Origin: a bacterium | Lineage (GTDB): Bacteria > Bdellovibrionota_C > UBA2361 > OMII01 | Reading direction: 5' to 3' | NCBI GenBank assembly: GCA_017853915.1 | Contig: JAFMIS010000108.1 | Span: 1 to 8,189, forward strand | DNA length: 8,189 nucleotides | In this document: one piece after another, positions 1 through 6,706 of the stretch | Layout of the letters: each line of letters opens with the position of its first letter | Position numbering within the stretch: position 1 is the first letter of the stretch | Notes under the pieces: model-generated | The model's database searches: none | Told to the model about the DNA's origin: nothing | Seen by the model: only the letters and a program-made list of their open reading frames with translations | Program-made: the position numbers and the translations under genes

Positions 1-145
1 GGATCTTAGTGAGATTGTAGTTTTTTGTCGCATAAAAACAAAGGGTTAGACCGCCTCTTCAGTAACGATTGCATCCCAAGTACCATAGATCACAGAGCTA
101 AGGTGAGCAAAGACCATATGTTATGCTTTACCCAAGGGTACCCCG

Positions 146-1552
146 ATGTCAGATCGTGTGGCTGCGAGGCCCATGGTCCTTCCACCGTGTGATACGCGCG
201 TCTGTTTCATGAGCGATAGAGACAAAAACCAGGCCTCAAGTCTTGATATTGGTCTTTCAGAGATCCTGTCTCGAGCCGATCAAGGCTCGCGTAACGCTGC
301 GGGTGGTAAGAGTCCGATTCGGCCGCCAACTGAGATCCTTTCTCTGGATAGCCATGATGTCTCCCTCGAGGGAGAGTTTGTGGCCTTAGCAGCCGAAAAA
401 AAATGGGGCGTGCTGGTCAGTCGGGCTGAGCAGAATTTTAACCATGGGGACGATGTCGAGGCTCGGTTGTGGTGGATCCGAGGGCACCTTGGCGCGTTTT
501 CACTGCCAGTGTCGCTGCTCGCGGCTCCGTTCGAATCTCTGTGTCGCCAGTTGCAGGGTCAATCGGTGTTGCATACCTATCGTAATCTAATCGTTGAGAT
601 AGCGGAGATAATGCTCGGCCGTTTGAAAGAGGTAGGGGACCGCCGGCAAGAGTACTCTTTGAGAGTCGCGCTGCACCACGTGGGGTTGCGAGAATTCGCG
701 GCCGAGGGGAAAAAAGAGAAGACCTTTGTGCCGACTCGATCGCACGAGTTCACGTTGGGTGAGCCCATCCCACAGGAGTCGTCCGCGACGGTGGCAAAGA
801 TTGAAGAGAAGCCTGTTCGTGGTACGACACTGCGGGTGATCGCTGTGGTAGGTGTGTTTTTCTTGGTCGTTGGAGGATACTTCATCTTCCAGGCTTTTGA
901 GACAGGAGAGGCGAGTTTAGCTTCGGAGGATTTTGTTATTGATCGTCCGGTGCCAACTCTCATGCGACCGATGGTTCGAGCGCGTGAAATTGTGGGTACG
1001 TTAGGGGCCTTGGTCTATTCGCTGCAACGAACCAACACTGAGCAGCCTCCGACGCAAAGCACACAGGTTGCTCCAAAGGTCGTTGAGAAAGCCGCGGTGA
1101 GTGCGAGTGTCTCGAAAAGCGATCAGGCCAGCACACCCGCTGCAGATAGCCCTGAGCCACCGCGCAAAAATCCCCACGAAGTTGTGAAAACAGATGGGCC
1201 GGTGGAGGGAGCGGAGTTCAGGCGCGGGGTAGAGCGAAGCGGAGCTGATCGAGCCCGGCTTCCCGATGTGATTCCCGAAGTGGATGTTTCTCCAGTTCCG
1301 GGCGCCTCGTATCCAGATGGAAGCGCCGTTCTGCCAGGGGTCGTCAAATCTGTCATTACGCGAACCGAGGTGTTCTCATCCGCTGGGTATGGAGCTCGCG
1401 TCATTGGGCGGCTTGAAGCTGGTGACAAAGTGAGTGTAGAGGGGCAGGTCGGTCGATGGCTTCGAATTCGTTCTCGTCAGGGGCGGGCTGGATTTGTCTA
1501 TGCGCAGGATATCGGCGAGCTTGAGGATTTTAGCGTTCAGGCTCAACGCTAG
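146..1552 (+). CDS. Single-pass membrane protein with C-terminal SH3-like domain
   Basis: I do not recognise a named family for the whole 468-residue protein. What can be seen: an N-terminal soluble region (about 1-225), one hydrophobic segment at about 228-250 (TLRVIAVVGVFFLVVGGYF), a Pro/Ser/Thr/Ala-rich low-complexity linker (about 295-345), and a bacterial SH3-like fold at about 401-456 (pattern TRTEVFSSAG...VIGRLEAGDKV...GRWLRIR...GRAGFVYAQDI). The layout suggests a cytoplasmic N-terminus, an inner-membrane anchor and a periplasmic SH3 domain that may bind cell wall or a protein partner; this topology is inferred. The ATG at 146 has AAGGG at 134-138, 7 bases upstream. The alternative ATG at 209 (again MSDR) has no visible ribosome binding site, so 146 is preferred. 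It stands alone and converges on the cold shock gene. The reading frame is certain; the role is unknown. Confidence 0.8.
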   Translation: MSDRVAARPMVLPPCDTRVCFMSDRDKNQASSLDIGLSEILSRADQGSRNAAGGKSPIRPPTEILSLDSHDVSLEGEFVALAAEKKWGVLVSRAEQNFNHGDDVEARLWWIRGHLGAFSLPVSLLAAPFESLCRQLQGQSVLHTYRNLIVEIAEIMLGRLKEVGDRRQEYSLRVALHHVGLREFAAEGKKEKTFVPTRSHEFTLGEPIPQESSATVAKIEEKPVRGTTLRVIAVVGVFFLVVGGYFIFQAFETGEASLASEDFVIDRPVPTLMRPMVRAREIVGTLGALVYSLQRTNTEQPPTQSTQVAPKVVEKAAVSASVSKSDQASTPAADSPEPPRKNPHEVVKTDGPVEGAEFRRGVERSGADRARLPDVIPEVDVSPVPGASYPDGSAVLPGVVKSVITRTEVFSSAGYGARVIGRLEAGDKVSVEGQVGRWLRIRSRQGRAGFVYAQDIGELEDFSVQAQR

Positions 1553-1620
1553 CTCGTTCCTTTCATGAGCCTCGCTGCCGCATCGTTCTAGCGGTAGTTC
1601 TACCCAGTGTGATGTCGCAA

Positions 1621-1661
1621 TAAAAAAACACCTCACGTCCTCTTCCAAGGCCGTGAGGTGT
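1621..1661 (-). terminator. Intrinsic terminator of the cold shock gene
   Basis: A perfect 10-bp inverted repeat, ACACCTCACG (1628-1637) with CGTGAGGTGT (1652-1661), can be extended inside the loop by CCT/AGG. On the minus strand it is followed directly by a run of seven T (complement of 1622-1628). It lies 25 bases past the stop codon of the cold shock gene. On the plus strand only TCTTTC follows, so it would be a poor terminator for the convergent gene, though it may act weakly both ways. Confidence 0.85.
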
Positions 1662-1685
1662 CTTTCAATCAAAGACCCGAACTGA

Positions 1686-2015
1686 CTAATCTTCGTCTTC
1701 GGTGTCTTCAGTATCGTCGGTATCGTCAGTATCCGACGAGGAATCTTCAGTACCTGTAGCGCTGTCGTCAGACGTTAGTGTGTCAGATGACTCGGGCGCT
1801 GTGGTGCGAAGAACTTTGGATGCTTGAAGACCCTTGGGGCCCTCTTTCAGCTCATACTCCACAGTCTCGCCATCCTTCAGGGTCTTGAACCCCTCTGAGG
1901 CGATTACCGAGTAATGAACAAAAACATCACGCCCGCTGGTGTGCTCAATGAAACCAAAACCTTTGGCATCATTAAACCACTTAACTACCCCTTTCAGTGT
2001 GCTGGACTCAGACAT
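1686..2015 (-). CDS. csp: Cold shock protein (CspA type) with long acidic tail
   Basis: A 109-residue single-stranded nucleic acid-binding protein, in other bacteria an RNA chaperone that melts mRNA structure. Residues 6-70 are a complete cold shock domain: KGVVKWFNDAKGFGFI carries RNP1 (KGFGFI, 18-23) and VFVHYS (31-36) is RNP2. The usual family length is about 65-75 residues; here about 38 more follow. This tail (72-109) has 17 Asp/Glu, no Lys or Arg, and ends in TDD/TED units, so it is probably disordered and strongly negative. The start is the ATG at 2015 because GGGAG (complement of 2025-2029) sits 9 bases upstream. A longer frame from a GTG at 2042 adds nine residues, lacks a ribosome binding site and is rejected. 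Single gene with its own terminator. Family certain; effect of the tail unknown. Confidence 0.95.
   Translation of the reverse strand: MSESSTLKGVVKWFNDAKGFGFIEHTSGRDVFVHYSVIASEGFKTLKDGETVEYELKEGPKGLQASKVLRTTAPESSDTLTSDDSATGTEDSSSDTDDTDDTEDTEDED
1701..1733. repeat. 9-base tandem repeat coding the Csp acidic tail
   Basis: Three imperfect 9-base units plus part of a fourth on the plus strand: GGTGTCTTC, AGTATCGTC, GGTATCGTC, AGTATC. In the minus-strand reading frame each unit encodes Thr-Asp-Asp or Thr-Glu-Asp. Because the unit is a multiple of three, gain or loss of copies would lengthen or shorten the acidic tail without breaking the frame. Confidence 0.7.
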
Positions 2016-2179
2016 AACAACTGGCTCCCGTAAAAAAACCACGGTTCGTAAAACCTACCATATTCAAATCAGGTTACAAGTGCGCTCAACATTAAGCCGC
2101 TTGATCACCCTGTTTTTTGAGATTCCCGTTTGAGAGCAAGGGTTCCAATTATTTTTAAGAAATCTTTGACCCGGCAGGG

Positions 2180-2308
2180 GCTCTCGCTGTGGGCACCTGA
2201 AAGTGAAGAAGCCATTGAAATAACACCTGTTTTGACTCATGGTGAGGGGCTGCTTCCCGGCAGCAATTCCATACCAAGAGGTGCAGGAATCCCAAGCGAG
2301 TTTAGAGC
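2180..2308 (+). ncRNA. Candidate structured RNA, rod-like fold, unassigned
   Basis: Nested helices visible by eye: CTCGCT (2183-2188) with AGCGAG (2295-2300), continuing as TGGG (2190-2193) with CCCA (2291-2294) across one bulged G; CACCT (2194-2198) with AGGTG (2279-2283); GAAGAAGCC (2205-2213) with GGCTGCTTC (2248-2256), one mismatch; CACC (2224-2227) with GGTG (2241-2244). An alternative local hairpin is GCTGC (2249-2253) with GCAGC (2260-2264). Together these give a long interrupted rod with an asymmetric 3' bulge. The broad shape recalls 6S RNA, but I see no sequence support for that name. A weak promoter-like pair TTGAGA (2130-2135) and TTTAAG (2154-2159), 18 bases apart, would start a transcript near 2166. 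A T5 run is at 2327-2331 without a clean hairpin before it. Strand is uncertain, since helices also form in the complement. Confidence 0.33.
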
Positions 2309-2340
2309 GTCGTGAGACCAACTAACTTTTTCCCCATCGT

Positions 2341-2556
2341 CTTGGGTGGCGCATAGGAGCGAACGTCCGTTGATAAGTACCCGTTTTTGCTGGTACTCTC
2401 AGGGCTGGTAGCTAAAATTCAGGCTTAAAAGCCTTCAGAGCCCACTTCTGATACCCTAGCGGTACTAACGGGAGAGCTATTAGAGTTTCCTCACCCCACC
2501 CTCAAGGCTGGTACAAGCAGCGGGCGGGGGCAAACTGCCCAGCTACAAGGGTTGTA
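2341..2556 (+). promoter_or_regulatory. Candidate structured leader of the kinase operon
   Basis: Nested pairings: CTTG+GGTGG (2341-2349) with CCACC+CAAG (2496-2500, 2503-2506), a CT bulge between; CCGTT (2367-2371) with AACGG (2467-2471), stacked on AGTACC (2376-2381) with GGTACT (2461-2466); TCAG+GGCT (2399-2406) with AGCC+CTGA (2439-2442, 2448-2451); and a terminal hairpin AGGCT/AGCCT (2421-2425, 2430-2434) with a TAAA loop. Two further small hairpins follow: GGGC/GCCC (2522-2525, 2537-2540) and TACAA/TTGTA (2544-2548, 2552-2556), the latter ending 17 bases before the kinase ATG. AGTACC can instead pair with a nearby GGTACT (2392-2397). I compared it mentally with common riboswitches (cyclic-di-GMP, glycine, SAM, TPP, cobalamin) and found no convincing match. 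It is upstream of, and in the same direction as, the operon. Confidence 0.33.
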
Positions 2557-2573
2557 ACGGTTAAGAGTAGTAC

Positions 2574-4037
2574 ATGGATCTGACACAATCTTTACTTGAA
2601 AGCCTACCGGAGCCGCACCTGATCCTCTCAAGGAGCTTCAGTTGTCTTGCGGTCAACAATGCCTTCGCTGAATTGGTGCGTCTTGAAACTCGCGCGATAG
2701 TGGGCTCTTCGGCGTTGTCGTTTTGGCCGACGGCGCGAGCCTGCGCAGCGGGTGGTGAGAGCACGGTTGAGCTACGAGCCTCCGATGGTAGGGCGATTAC
2801 AGCGCGAGTCGAAGCAGTAGTGTCGGAGGTGATCGTCGTTCGAGTGCTTGCGAGCGTAGCCTCGGGCGAGTCAGCACAACTACATCACAAGCAGAGACTT
2901 GAAACGCTGGGATTGTTGGCAGGCGGTATCGCGCATGATTTCAACAACGTGTTGACTGGGATCTTGGGGCATGTCGCCTACATGAAGCATGTGCTGCCTG
3001 ACAGCGGGCCTGACAGGGGCGTGGCGGGAGATTCGATTAAGGCTATTGAGGAAGGAGCGGTGAGAGCTTCAGGTTTGACTCAGCAGATCTTGAAGTTTTC
3101 GAAGCTCGATTCAACAGAGACCTCCTCCCCGGTCGATGTTGGGGATCTGGTTGGGAGGGTCGCCGCGCTTCTCAAGAGCGCCATTCCAACTGATGTTGCG
3201 TTGCGTGTGTCGCCAGCCTCGACCGCCTTGAGGGTCTTGGCATCGGAATCTCACATAACTCAGATCTTGATCAACCTTATTATCAACGCGCGAGACGCGA
3301 TCTCTGGCAAGGGCGCCATCGATGTGTCGGTCGAGGGCCGTTGCCCGGAAGAAGAGGTCGTGCGGCTCTTCGGCGCGGAGCCGATAGCATCGGCGTACGG
3401 CGCGATCGTTGTGCGTGATGATGGTATCGGTATGGATGAGCAGGTTAAGGCTCGTCTCTTTGAGAGATACTTCACCACGAAGAGCTCTTCGGGTACGGGG
3501 CTTGGATTGGCAACTGTTAACTCCATCGTACAACAGTTGGGTGGCGCTATTGAGGTTATCTCTGAGCCCAAGAAAGGTAGCGTTTTTAGAATCGTTCTCC
3601 CCGCAGTAACCGAGCAGGTAGTTCAGAACGCGGAAGTCGCGGGCGAACATGGTGGTTTGCGAAAAGGTAAAGGCGAGAGGGTACTCGTTATCGATGACGA
3701 GTATGCGGTCCGAAATGTTTTGGGGTTAAGTCTTTCTCATCTTGGGTATCAGGTGGAAACCGCCGATGGTGGGCTTGAGGGTGTCGAGAAGTTTGAGCAG
3801 TCCCCGGAGAGCTTTAGCTTGGTTATATTGGATCTTTTGATGCCGGGACTCTCTGGAGAAGAGGTGTTCAATCGCCTACGAGCGCGCAATCCGCAGCTCC
3901 CAGTGCTTATAGTGAGTGGTTTCAGTTCGGAGCACGTGGTTCAAAGAGTTCTAGAAGATGGCGCTCGGGATTTTATCCAGAAGCCTTTCTCGATTGAAGT
4001 TTTGTCTGAGAAAGTACGAGGGTGTTTGCGTGATTAA
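2574..4037 (+). CDS. Soluble hybrid histidine kinase with C-terminal receiver
   Basis: A 487-residue sensor kinase that should autophosphorylate on His and pass phosphate to its own receiver Asp. Domains in order: a short PAS-like N-terminal sensor (about 5-90); a dimerisation/phosphoacceptor domain with H-box GGIAHDFNN, His121; an ATPase domain with N-box INLIINARDAI (233-243), G1 DDGIGM (282-287), F-box LFERYFTTK (295-303) and G2 SSGTGLGLATV (305-315); and a receiver at about 368-485 with acidic pair D374-D375, phosphoacceptor D420 in LVILDLLMPG, Ser448 and Lys470. All catalytic positions are present. There is no membrane segment or signal peptide, so it senses a cytoplasmic cue. No DNA-binding output or separate regulator is visible nearby, so a distant phosphotransfer partner is inferred. 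The ATG at 2574 has a weak AAGAG (2563-2567). Its last 8 bases overlap the dus gene. The H-box type is shared with CckA-like kinases, but orthology is not claimed. Confidence 0.93.
   Translation: MDLTQSLLESLPEPHLILSRSFSCLAVNNAFAELVRLETRAIVGSSALSFWPTARACAAGGESTVELRASDGRAITARVEAVVSEVIVVRVLASVASGESAQLHHKQRLETLGLLAGGIAHDFNNVLTGILGHVAYMKHVLPDSGPDRGVAGDSIKAIEEGAVRASGLTQQILKFSKLDSTETSSPVDVGDLVGRVAALLKSAIPTDVALRVSPASTALRVLASESHITQILINLIINARDAISGKGAIDVSVEGRCPEEEVVRLFGAEPIASAYGAIVVRDDGIGMDEQVKARLFERYFTTKSSSGTGLGLATVNSIVQQLGGAIEVISEPKKGSVFRIVLPAVTEQVVQNAEVAGEHGGLRKGKGERVLVIDDEYAVRNVLGLSLSHLGYQVETADGGLEGVEKFEQSPESFSLVILDLLMPGLSGEEVFNRLRARNPQLPVLIVSGFSSEHVVQRVLEDGARDFIQKPFSIEVLSEKVRGCLRD
4018..4022 (+). 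promoter_or_regulatory. Ribosome binding site that sets the dus start
   Basis: GAGGG sits 7 bases before the GTG at 4030, inside the end of the kinase gene. It supports the GTG start over the in-frame ATG at 3958, which would overlap the kinase by 80 bases and add 24 residues lacking resemblance to Dus proteins. Confidence 0.7.
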
Positions 4038-5106
4038 ATCGTATAAGGTCCGCTCGATCGATATCTCTCCTGGCCTTGTTTTGTCTCCCATGAGTGGTGT
4101 GACCACCAGGGCGTTTCGTCGCTTAATAAAGGAGTTGAATCCAGGTCATGTGGGCCTGGTCGTAAGCGAGTTCGTGTCGGTAGAGGGAATGACTCGTGGA
4201 TCGCGACGAACTCTTGAGATGATGAAGTTCTCGGAGAGTGAGAGACCCTACTGTGTGCAGATCTTCGGATATGATGTTGATCGTATGCGCGATGCGGCTC
4301 TTATGGTCCAAGACATCGGAGCTGACATTGTCGATATAAATTGTGGTTGCCCAGCGCCTAAGGTGGTGAAGCGCGGGGGTGGGTGCGAATTGATGCGTCA
4401 GCCAGATCACCTGCGTGCAATCATCAGGGAGGTGCGCAGAGCGGTTTCGATTCCTCTGACCCTAAAAATTCGGGCCGGATGGGATGAGAGTTCTCGCAAC
4501 GCTATCGAGGTTGCTCGGATGGCAGAGTCGGAGGGGATCGAGGCGTTGGCGATTCACGGCCGAACCCGAGCGCAGCTCTATCGTGGTTTAGCCGATTGGT
4601 CGCTTGTACGCGATGTGGCGGAGGCCCTCACGATTCCAGTTTTGGGCAGCGGTGATGTGGTCGATCGCGCTAGCGCGGAGGAGAGATTACAGGGGCGAGT
4701 CTCCGGGCTCTTTATTGGGCGAGCCGCGATATGGAATCCGATGGTGTTCTCCGAGATAGCTAGAGGGACGCGTGATACTATTCGCGGTAACGAGCGCCTG
4801 ATGGTTGATATTTTGACCCGGTATATCGAACTGTTACGGGAGGATTTCCTCGACAGCTCGTGTGCCGGCAAGGTGAAGCAGCTGGCCTCTCAGATGTGTC
4901 GTGGCGCATCGTGGCGCAAGAGTTTGTTAACGATGAATACCGTGCAGGATCAAGTTGAGCTTTTGGCGCGGGTTCGTGAGGGGCAGTTTGTTTCGCGGGG
5001 AGAGGGGATCGATGAGAGCCTGCGAGAGCCGGGAATCATGAGTGGCGATTCCTATCGTATCGCGCAAGGATCAGGGGTGAACATGCCTAGTGGAGATGTG
5101 TTGTAA
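4030..5106 (+). CDS. dusB: tRNA-dihydrouridine synthase, DusB type
   Basis: An FMN enzyme that reduces specific uridines in tRNA to dihydrouridine using NADPH, in the cytoplasm. With the GTG start it is 358 residues, against about 320 for E. coli DusB. Visible signatures: SPMSGVTTRAFRR (19-31, flavin-site start of the barrel), VQIFG, DINCGCPAPKV with the catalytic Cys at about 107, LTLKIRAGW, the HGRTRAQLYRG motif, GSGDV and the phosphate-binding GLFIGRAAIWNP. A C-terminal helical tRNA-binding part follows (KQLASQMCRGASWRKSLLTM). The last 38 or so residues have no counterpart that I recognise. The gene overlaps the kinase by 8 bases (GTGATTAA) and is followed after 2 bases by the ABC gene, so it is translated as part of the operon. 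The family is certain; DusB rather than another bacterial Dus is judged from motif similarity. Confidence 0.92.
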   Translation: MIKSYKVRSIDISPGLVLSPMSGVTTRAFRRLIKELNPGHVGLVVSEFVSVEGMTRGSRRTLEMMKFSESERPYCVQIFGYDVDRMRDAALMVQDIGADIVDINCGCPAPKVVKRGGGCELMRQPDHLRAIIREVRRAVSIPLTLKIRAGWDESSRNAIEVARMAESEGIEALAIHGRTRAQLYRGLADWSLVRDVAEALTIPVLGSGDVVDRASAEERLQGRVSGLFIGRAAIWNPMVFSEIARGTRDTIRGNERLMVDILTRYIELLREDFLDSSCAGKVKQLASQMCRGASWRKSLLTMNTVQDQVELLARVREGQFVSRGEGIDESLREPGIMSGDSYRIAQGSGVNMPSGDVL

Positions 5107-5108
5107 CG

Positions 5109-5876
5109 GTGCTCAAAGTAACAGGTTTAACTCGGTCATTCGGTGATAAGGCGGTTCTTCGAGACGTTAACTTTGCTCTTAAACCCGCTTCCATAAACGG
5201 GCTCATCGGGCCCAGTGGTGGTGGGAAGAGTACACTCTTCAAGATTATAGCGAACACATGTCGGGCAGATCTCGGTTGGGTGTCATTTCCGCCGGGGTGG
5301 AGTTGTCGTGATGTTGGCCTCATGTTTCAAGAGGGGGCTCTTTTTGACTCGCTCTCTGTGTATGACAACGTCGCTTTTCCGCTTGTTCAGGGAAAAGTTC
5401 CGACGACGGCGCTACCTCGAGACGAGCGCGAGGCAGTTTGCTCTAAGGTGAGCGATATCCTCGCTCGTGTAGGGCTTACTCGCGCGGCGTATAAGATGCC
5501 TGGAGAGCTGAGTGGGGGTATGCGTCGACGTGTGTCGTTGGCCAGGGCGCTGGTAGGACGACCCCGTATTCTCTTGCTCGATGACCCTACCAGTGGATTG
5601 GACCCGGTAGCGAGTAGCGTCATTATGAATCTGATAGTGGAGTTGCATCGGGAGTATCAACCCACCACCTTTCTGGTAAGTCATGATCTTCGCAGACTTC
5701 TGCCGGCGGTGGAGCGCATTTTGGCGCTGTTCGATGGGTCGATCGCCTTCGATGGTAGCTTACAGGAGCTGACGCAGAATGCCCCGGCGTTTGTGCGAAG
5801 CTTCGTGTCGTGTCGATTCGAGTTGGCGGCGCCGAAAGCTGAGGTACTAGCCGCGTCTCCACAGGAGTCCGTATGA
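5109..5876 (+). CDS. ABC transporter ATPase, MlaF-like
   Basis: A 255-residue nucleotide-binding subunit. Walker A GPSGGGKST (34-42), Q-loop Gln74 in LMFQEGALFDSLSVYDNVAFPL, signature LSGGMRRR (134-141), Walker B ILLLDDP (154-160), D-loop SGLDP and switch His192 (VSHDL). The FQ-GALFDSL-V-DNVAFPL stretch is typical of the MlaF/Mkl family, which powers phospholipid or lipid traffic between inner and outer membranes together with an MlaE permease and an MlaD-type MCE protein; neither is in this window. The residue after the Walker B Asp is Asp159 rather than the usual catalytic Glu. The start is a GTG, the only start in frame after the stop at 5088; GGAG (5092-5095) is 13 bases upstream, rather far, so coupling to dus translation two bases earlier is likely. 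The end overlaps the helicase gene by ATGA. Substrate is inferred from the family only. Confidence 0.9.
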   Translation: MLKVTGLTRSFGDKAVLRDVNFALKPASINGLIGPSGGGKSTLFKIIANTCRADLGWVSFPPGWSCRDVGLMFQEGALFDSLSVYDNVAFPLVQGKVPTTALPRDEREAVCSKVSDILARVGLTRAAYKMPGELSGGMRRRVSLARALVGRPRILLLDDPTSGLDPVASSVIMNLIVELHREYQPTTFLVSHDLRRLLPAVERILALFDGSIAFDGSLQELTQNAPAFVRSFVSCRFELAAPKAEVLAASPQESV

Positions 5877-6706
5877 TGAAGTTTCGCTCTATTAAGGAAT
5901 CGAGAGATAAGTTTCTCTCAGGAATCGGCGTTCCGTCGAAGAGTGAGTTCGTGGTCGACGACTTTCAGCGTCAGGCTATCGATAATCTCCTGAACGGGAT
6001 CGATACCTTGGTAGTCGCGCCGACTGGATCGGGCAAGACATTTATAGCTACCGAGGCTATGAAGGGCTTGTTAGAGCAGGGAAAGAGAGCAATCTACACA
6101 ACTCCTCTGAAAGCTCTCTCGAACACCAAGTATTCTGAGTTTCAACACACGTTTGGTCCACGATACTCAGTTGGGCTTCTAACCGGTGACCGAAAGATCG
6201 AGGGCGACTCAGATGTGGTGATAGCGACTACTGAGATATATCGGAATGAATTGTACCGGGGAGAGGGGCGATACGCTCTGGTAATATTAGACGAAGTGCA
6301 CTACATCGCGGATCCTCAACGAGGCGCGGTATGGGAAGAGAGTATTATCTTAACACCAAGCACCTCAACGCTCCTGATGCTCTCTGCTTCGATTTCAAAC
6401 GCCGAGGAGATCGCGGCGTGGATTGAGGAGGTGCGTAACAAGGAGTGTCGCATCGTGATGAAAACCGATCGACCAGTTGAGTTGCGATATGGATTTTTGC
6501 ATCCCCGCTTCGGAGTAATTCCGCTCAGTGATGAAAAGGGGCATCTGTCCCCTGAGGTTTCTCACTTTTACGGTTCGGCGCAGCTTGATGATAGTGGGAT
6601 GCGTGTTCGAGGGCGCGTCGGAGGGGAGCGAGAGGGACGAGATAGAGGTGGACGGCGCGATTCGCGTGGTGGTCGGAACCGTAACGGACGGAGGCGGGGT
6701 CGATAA
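5873..6706 (+). CDS. Ski2/HelY-like RNA helicase, N-terminal half with RG tail
   Basis: A 277-residue protein holding only the first RecA domain of a superfamily II helicase. Motifs in order: FQRQAI (31-36), Walker A APTGSGKT (49-56), Ia TTPLKALSN (76-84), GLLTGDR (101-107), ATTEIYRN (118-125), Walker B DEVH (140-143), and motif III LSASISNAEEIAAWI (170-184), the spacing and wording of Ski2-like RNA helicases such as actinobacterial HelY. The second RecA domain is missing and is encoded by the next frame. From about residue 244 to the end the chain is Arg/Gly-rich (15 Arg, 10 Gly in 34 residues), like an RGG-type RNA-binding tail. ATG at 5873 overlaps the ABC stop (ATGA); AGGAG at 5863-5867 could also serve a second ATG at 5876. 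It is probably inactive alone and should pair with the following gene product; a frameshifted single gene is the alternative. Confidence 0.85.
   Translation: MMKFRSIKESRDKFLSGIGVPSKSEFVVDDFQRQAIDNLLNGIDTLVVAPTGSGKTFIATEAMKGLLEQGKRAIYTTPLKALSNTKYSEFQHTFGPRYSVGLLTGDRKIEGDSDVVIATTEIYRNELYRGEGRYALVILDEVHYIADPQRGAVWEESIILTPSTSTLLMLSASISNAEEIAAWIEEVRNKECRIVMKTDRPVELRYGFLHPRFGVIPLSDEKGHLSPEVSHFYGSAQLDDSGMRVRGRVGGEREGRDRGGRRDSRGGRNRNGRRRGR
6690..6694 (+). promoter_or_regulatory. Ribosome binding site for the helicase C-terminal half
   Basis: GGAGG lies 11 bases before the ATG at 6706, within the Arg/Gly codons of the upstream frame. The ATG shares its A with the TAA stop at 6704-6706 (TAATG), the classic layout for reinitiation. 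The site may be partly fortuitous because Arg/Gly codons are G-rich. Confidence 0.55.

Larger units (their letters stand above)
2016..2573. other. 558-base intergenic region without a convincing gene
   Basis: This lies between the divergent cold shock gene and kinase operon and must contain the promoters of both, but I could not assign a clear -35/-10 pair to either. Bases 2016-2110 should be the cold shock promoter and 5' leader. Short frames here (for example 2064-2321 on - and 2130-2315 on + from a TTG) have no family resemblance or ribosome binding site. From about 2180 onward the sequence is rich in complementary segments, listed separately. No match to tRNA, tmRNA, RNase P or SRP RNA core sequences was found by eye. 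Confidence 0.6.

Noticed and set aside
1578..1604. Small hairpins (CCGC/GCGG and GGTAG/CTACC) after the SH3 protein gene as a terminator
   Set aside because: The stems are only 4-5 bp, with no T-run after them.
2016..2042. N-terminal extension of the cold shock protein from a GTG at 2042
   Set aside because: There is no ribosome binding site, and the added nine residues are foreign to the family; the ATG at 2015 has GGGAG 9 bases upstream.
2180..2308. 6S RNA or SRP RNA
   Set aside because: The rod shape recalls 6S RNA, but the sequence does not show its conserved blocks, and the SRP apical loop sequence is absent on both strands.
2130..2315. Small plus-strand frame from a TTG in the intergenic region
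   Set aside because: Rare start codon, no ribosome binding site, no recognisable protein features.
2064..2321. Small minus-strand frame in the intergenic region
   Set aside because: It has no family resemblance and no ribosome binding site, and it lies across the candidate structured RNA.
2552..2561. TTGTAACGGT shared with 5101-5110, each before a gene start
   Set aside because: A 10-base match is expected many times by chance in 8 kb, and the second copy includes the dus stop codon.
3111..3650. 179-residue minus-strand frame inside the kinase gene
   Set aside because: It is a shadow of the kinase ATPase domain, whose motifs are all intact on the plus strand.
3958..4029. Longer dus reading frame starting at ATG 3958
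   Set aside because: It would overlap the kinase receiver domain by 80 bases, adds 24 residues unlike any Dus protein, and a GTG with a well-placed GAGGG exists at 4030.
6682..6706. Canonical -1 slippery heptamer at the helicase junction
   Set aside because: No X XXY YYZ heptamer in the right frame is present; the GGGG run is not in the required register, so reinitiation is the better explanation.
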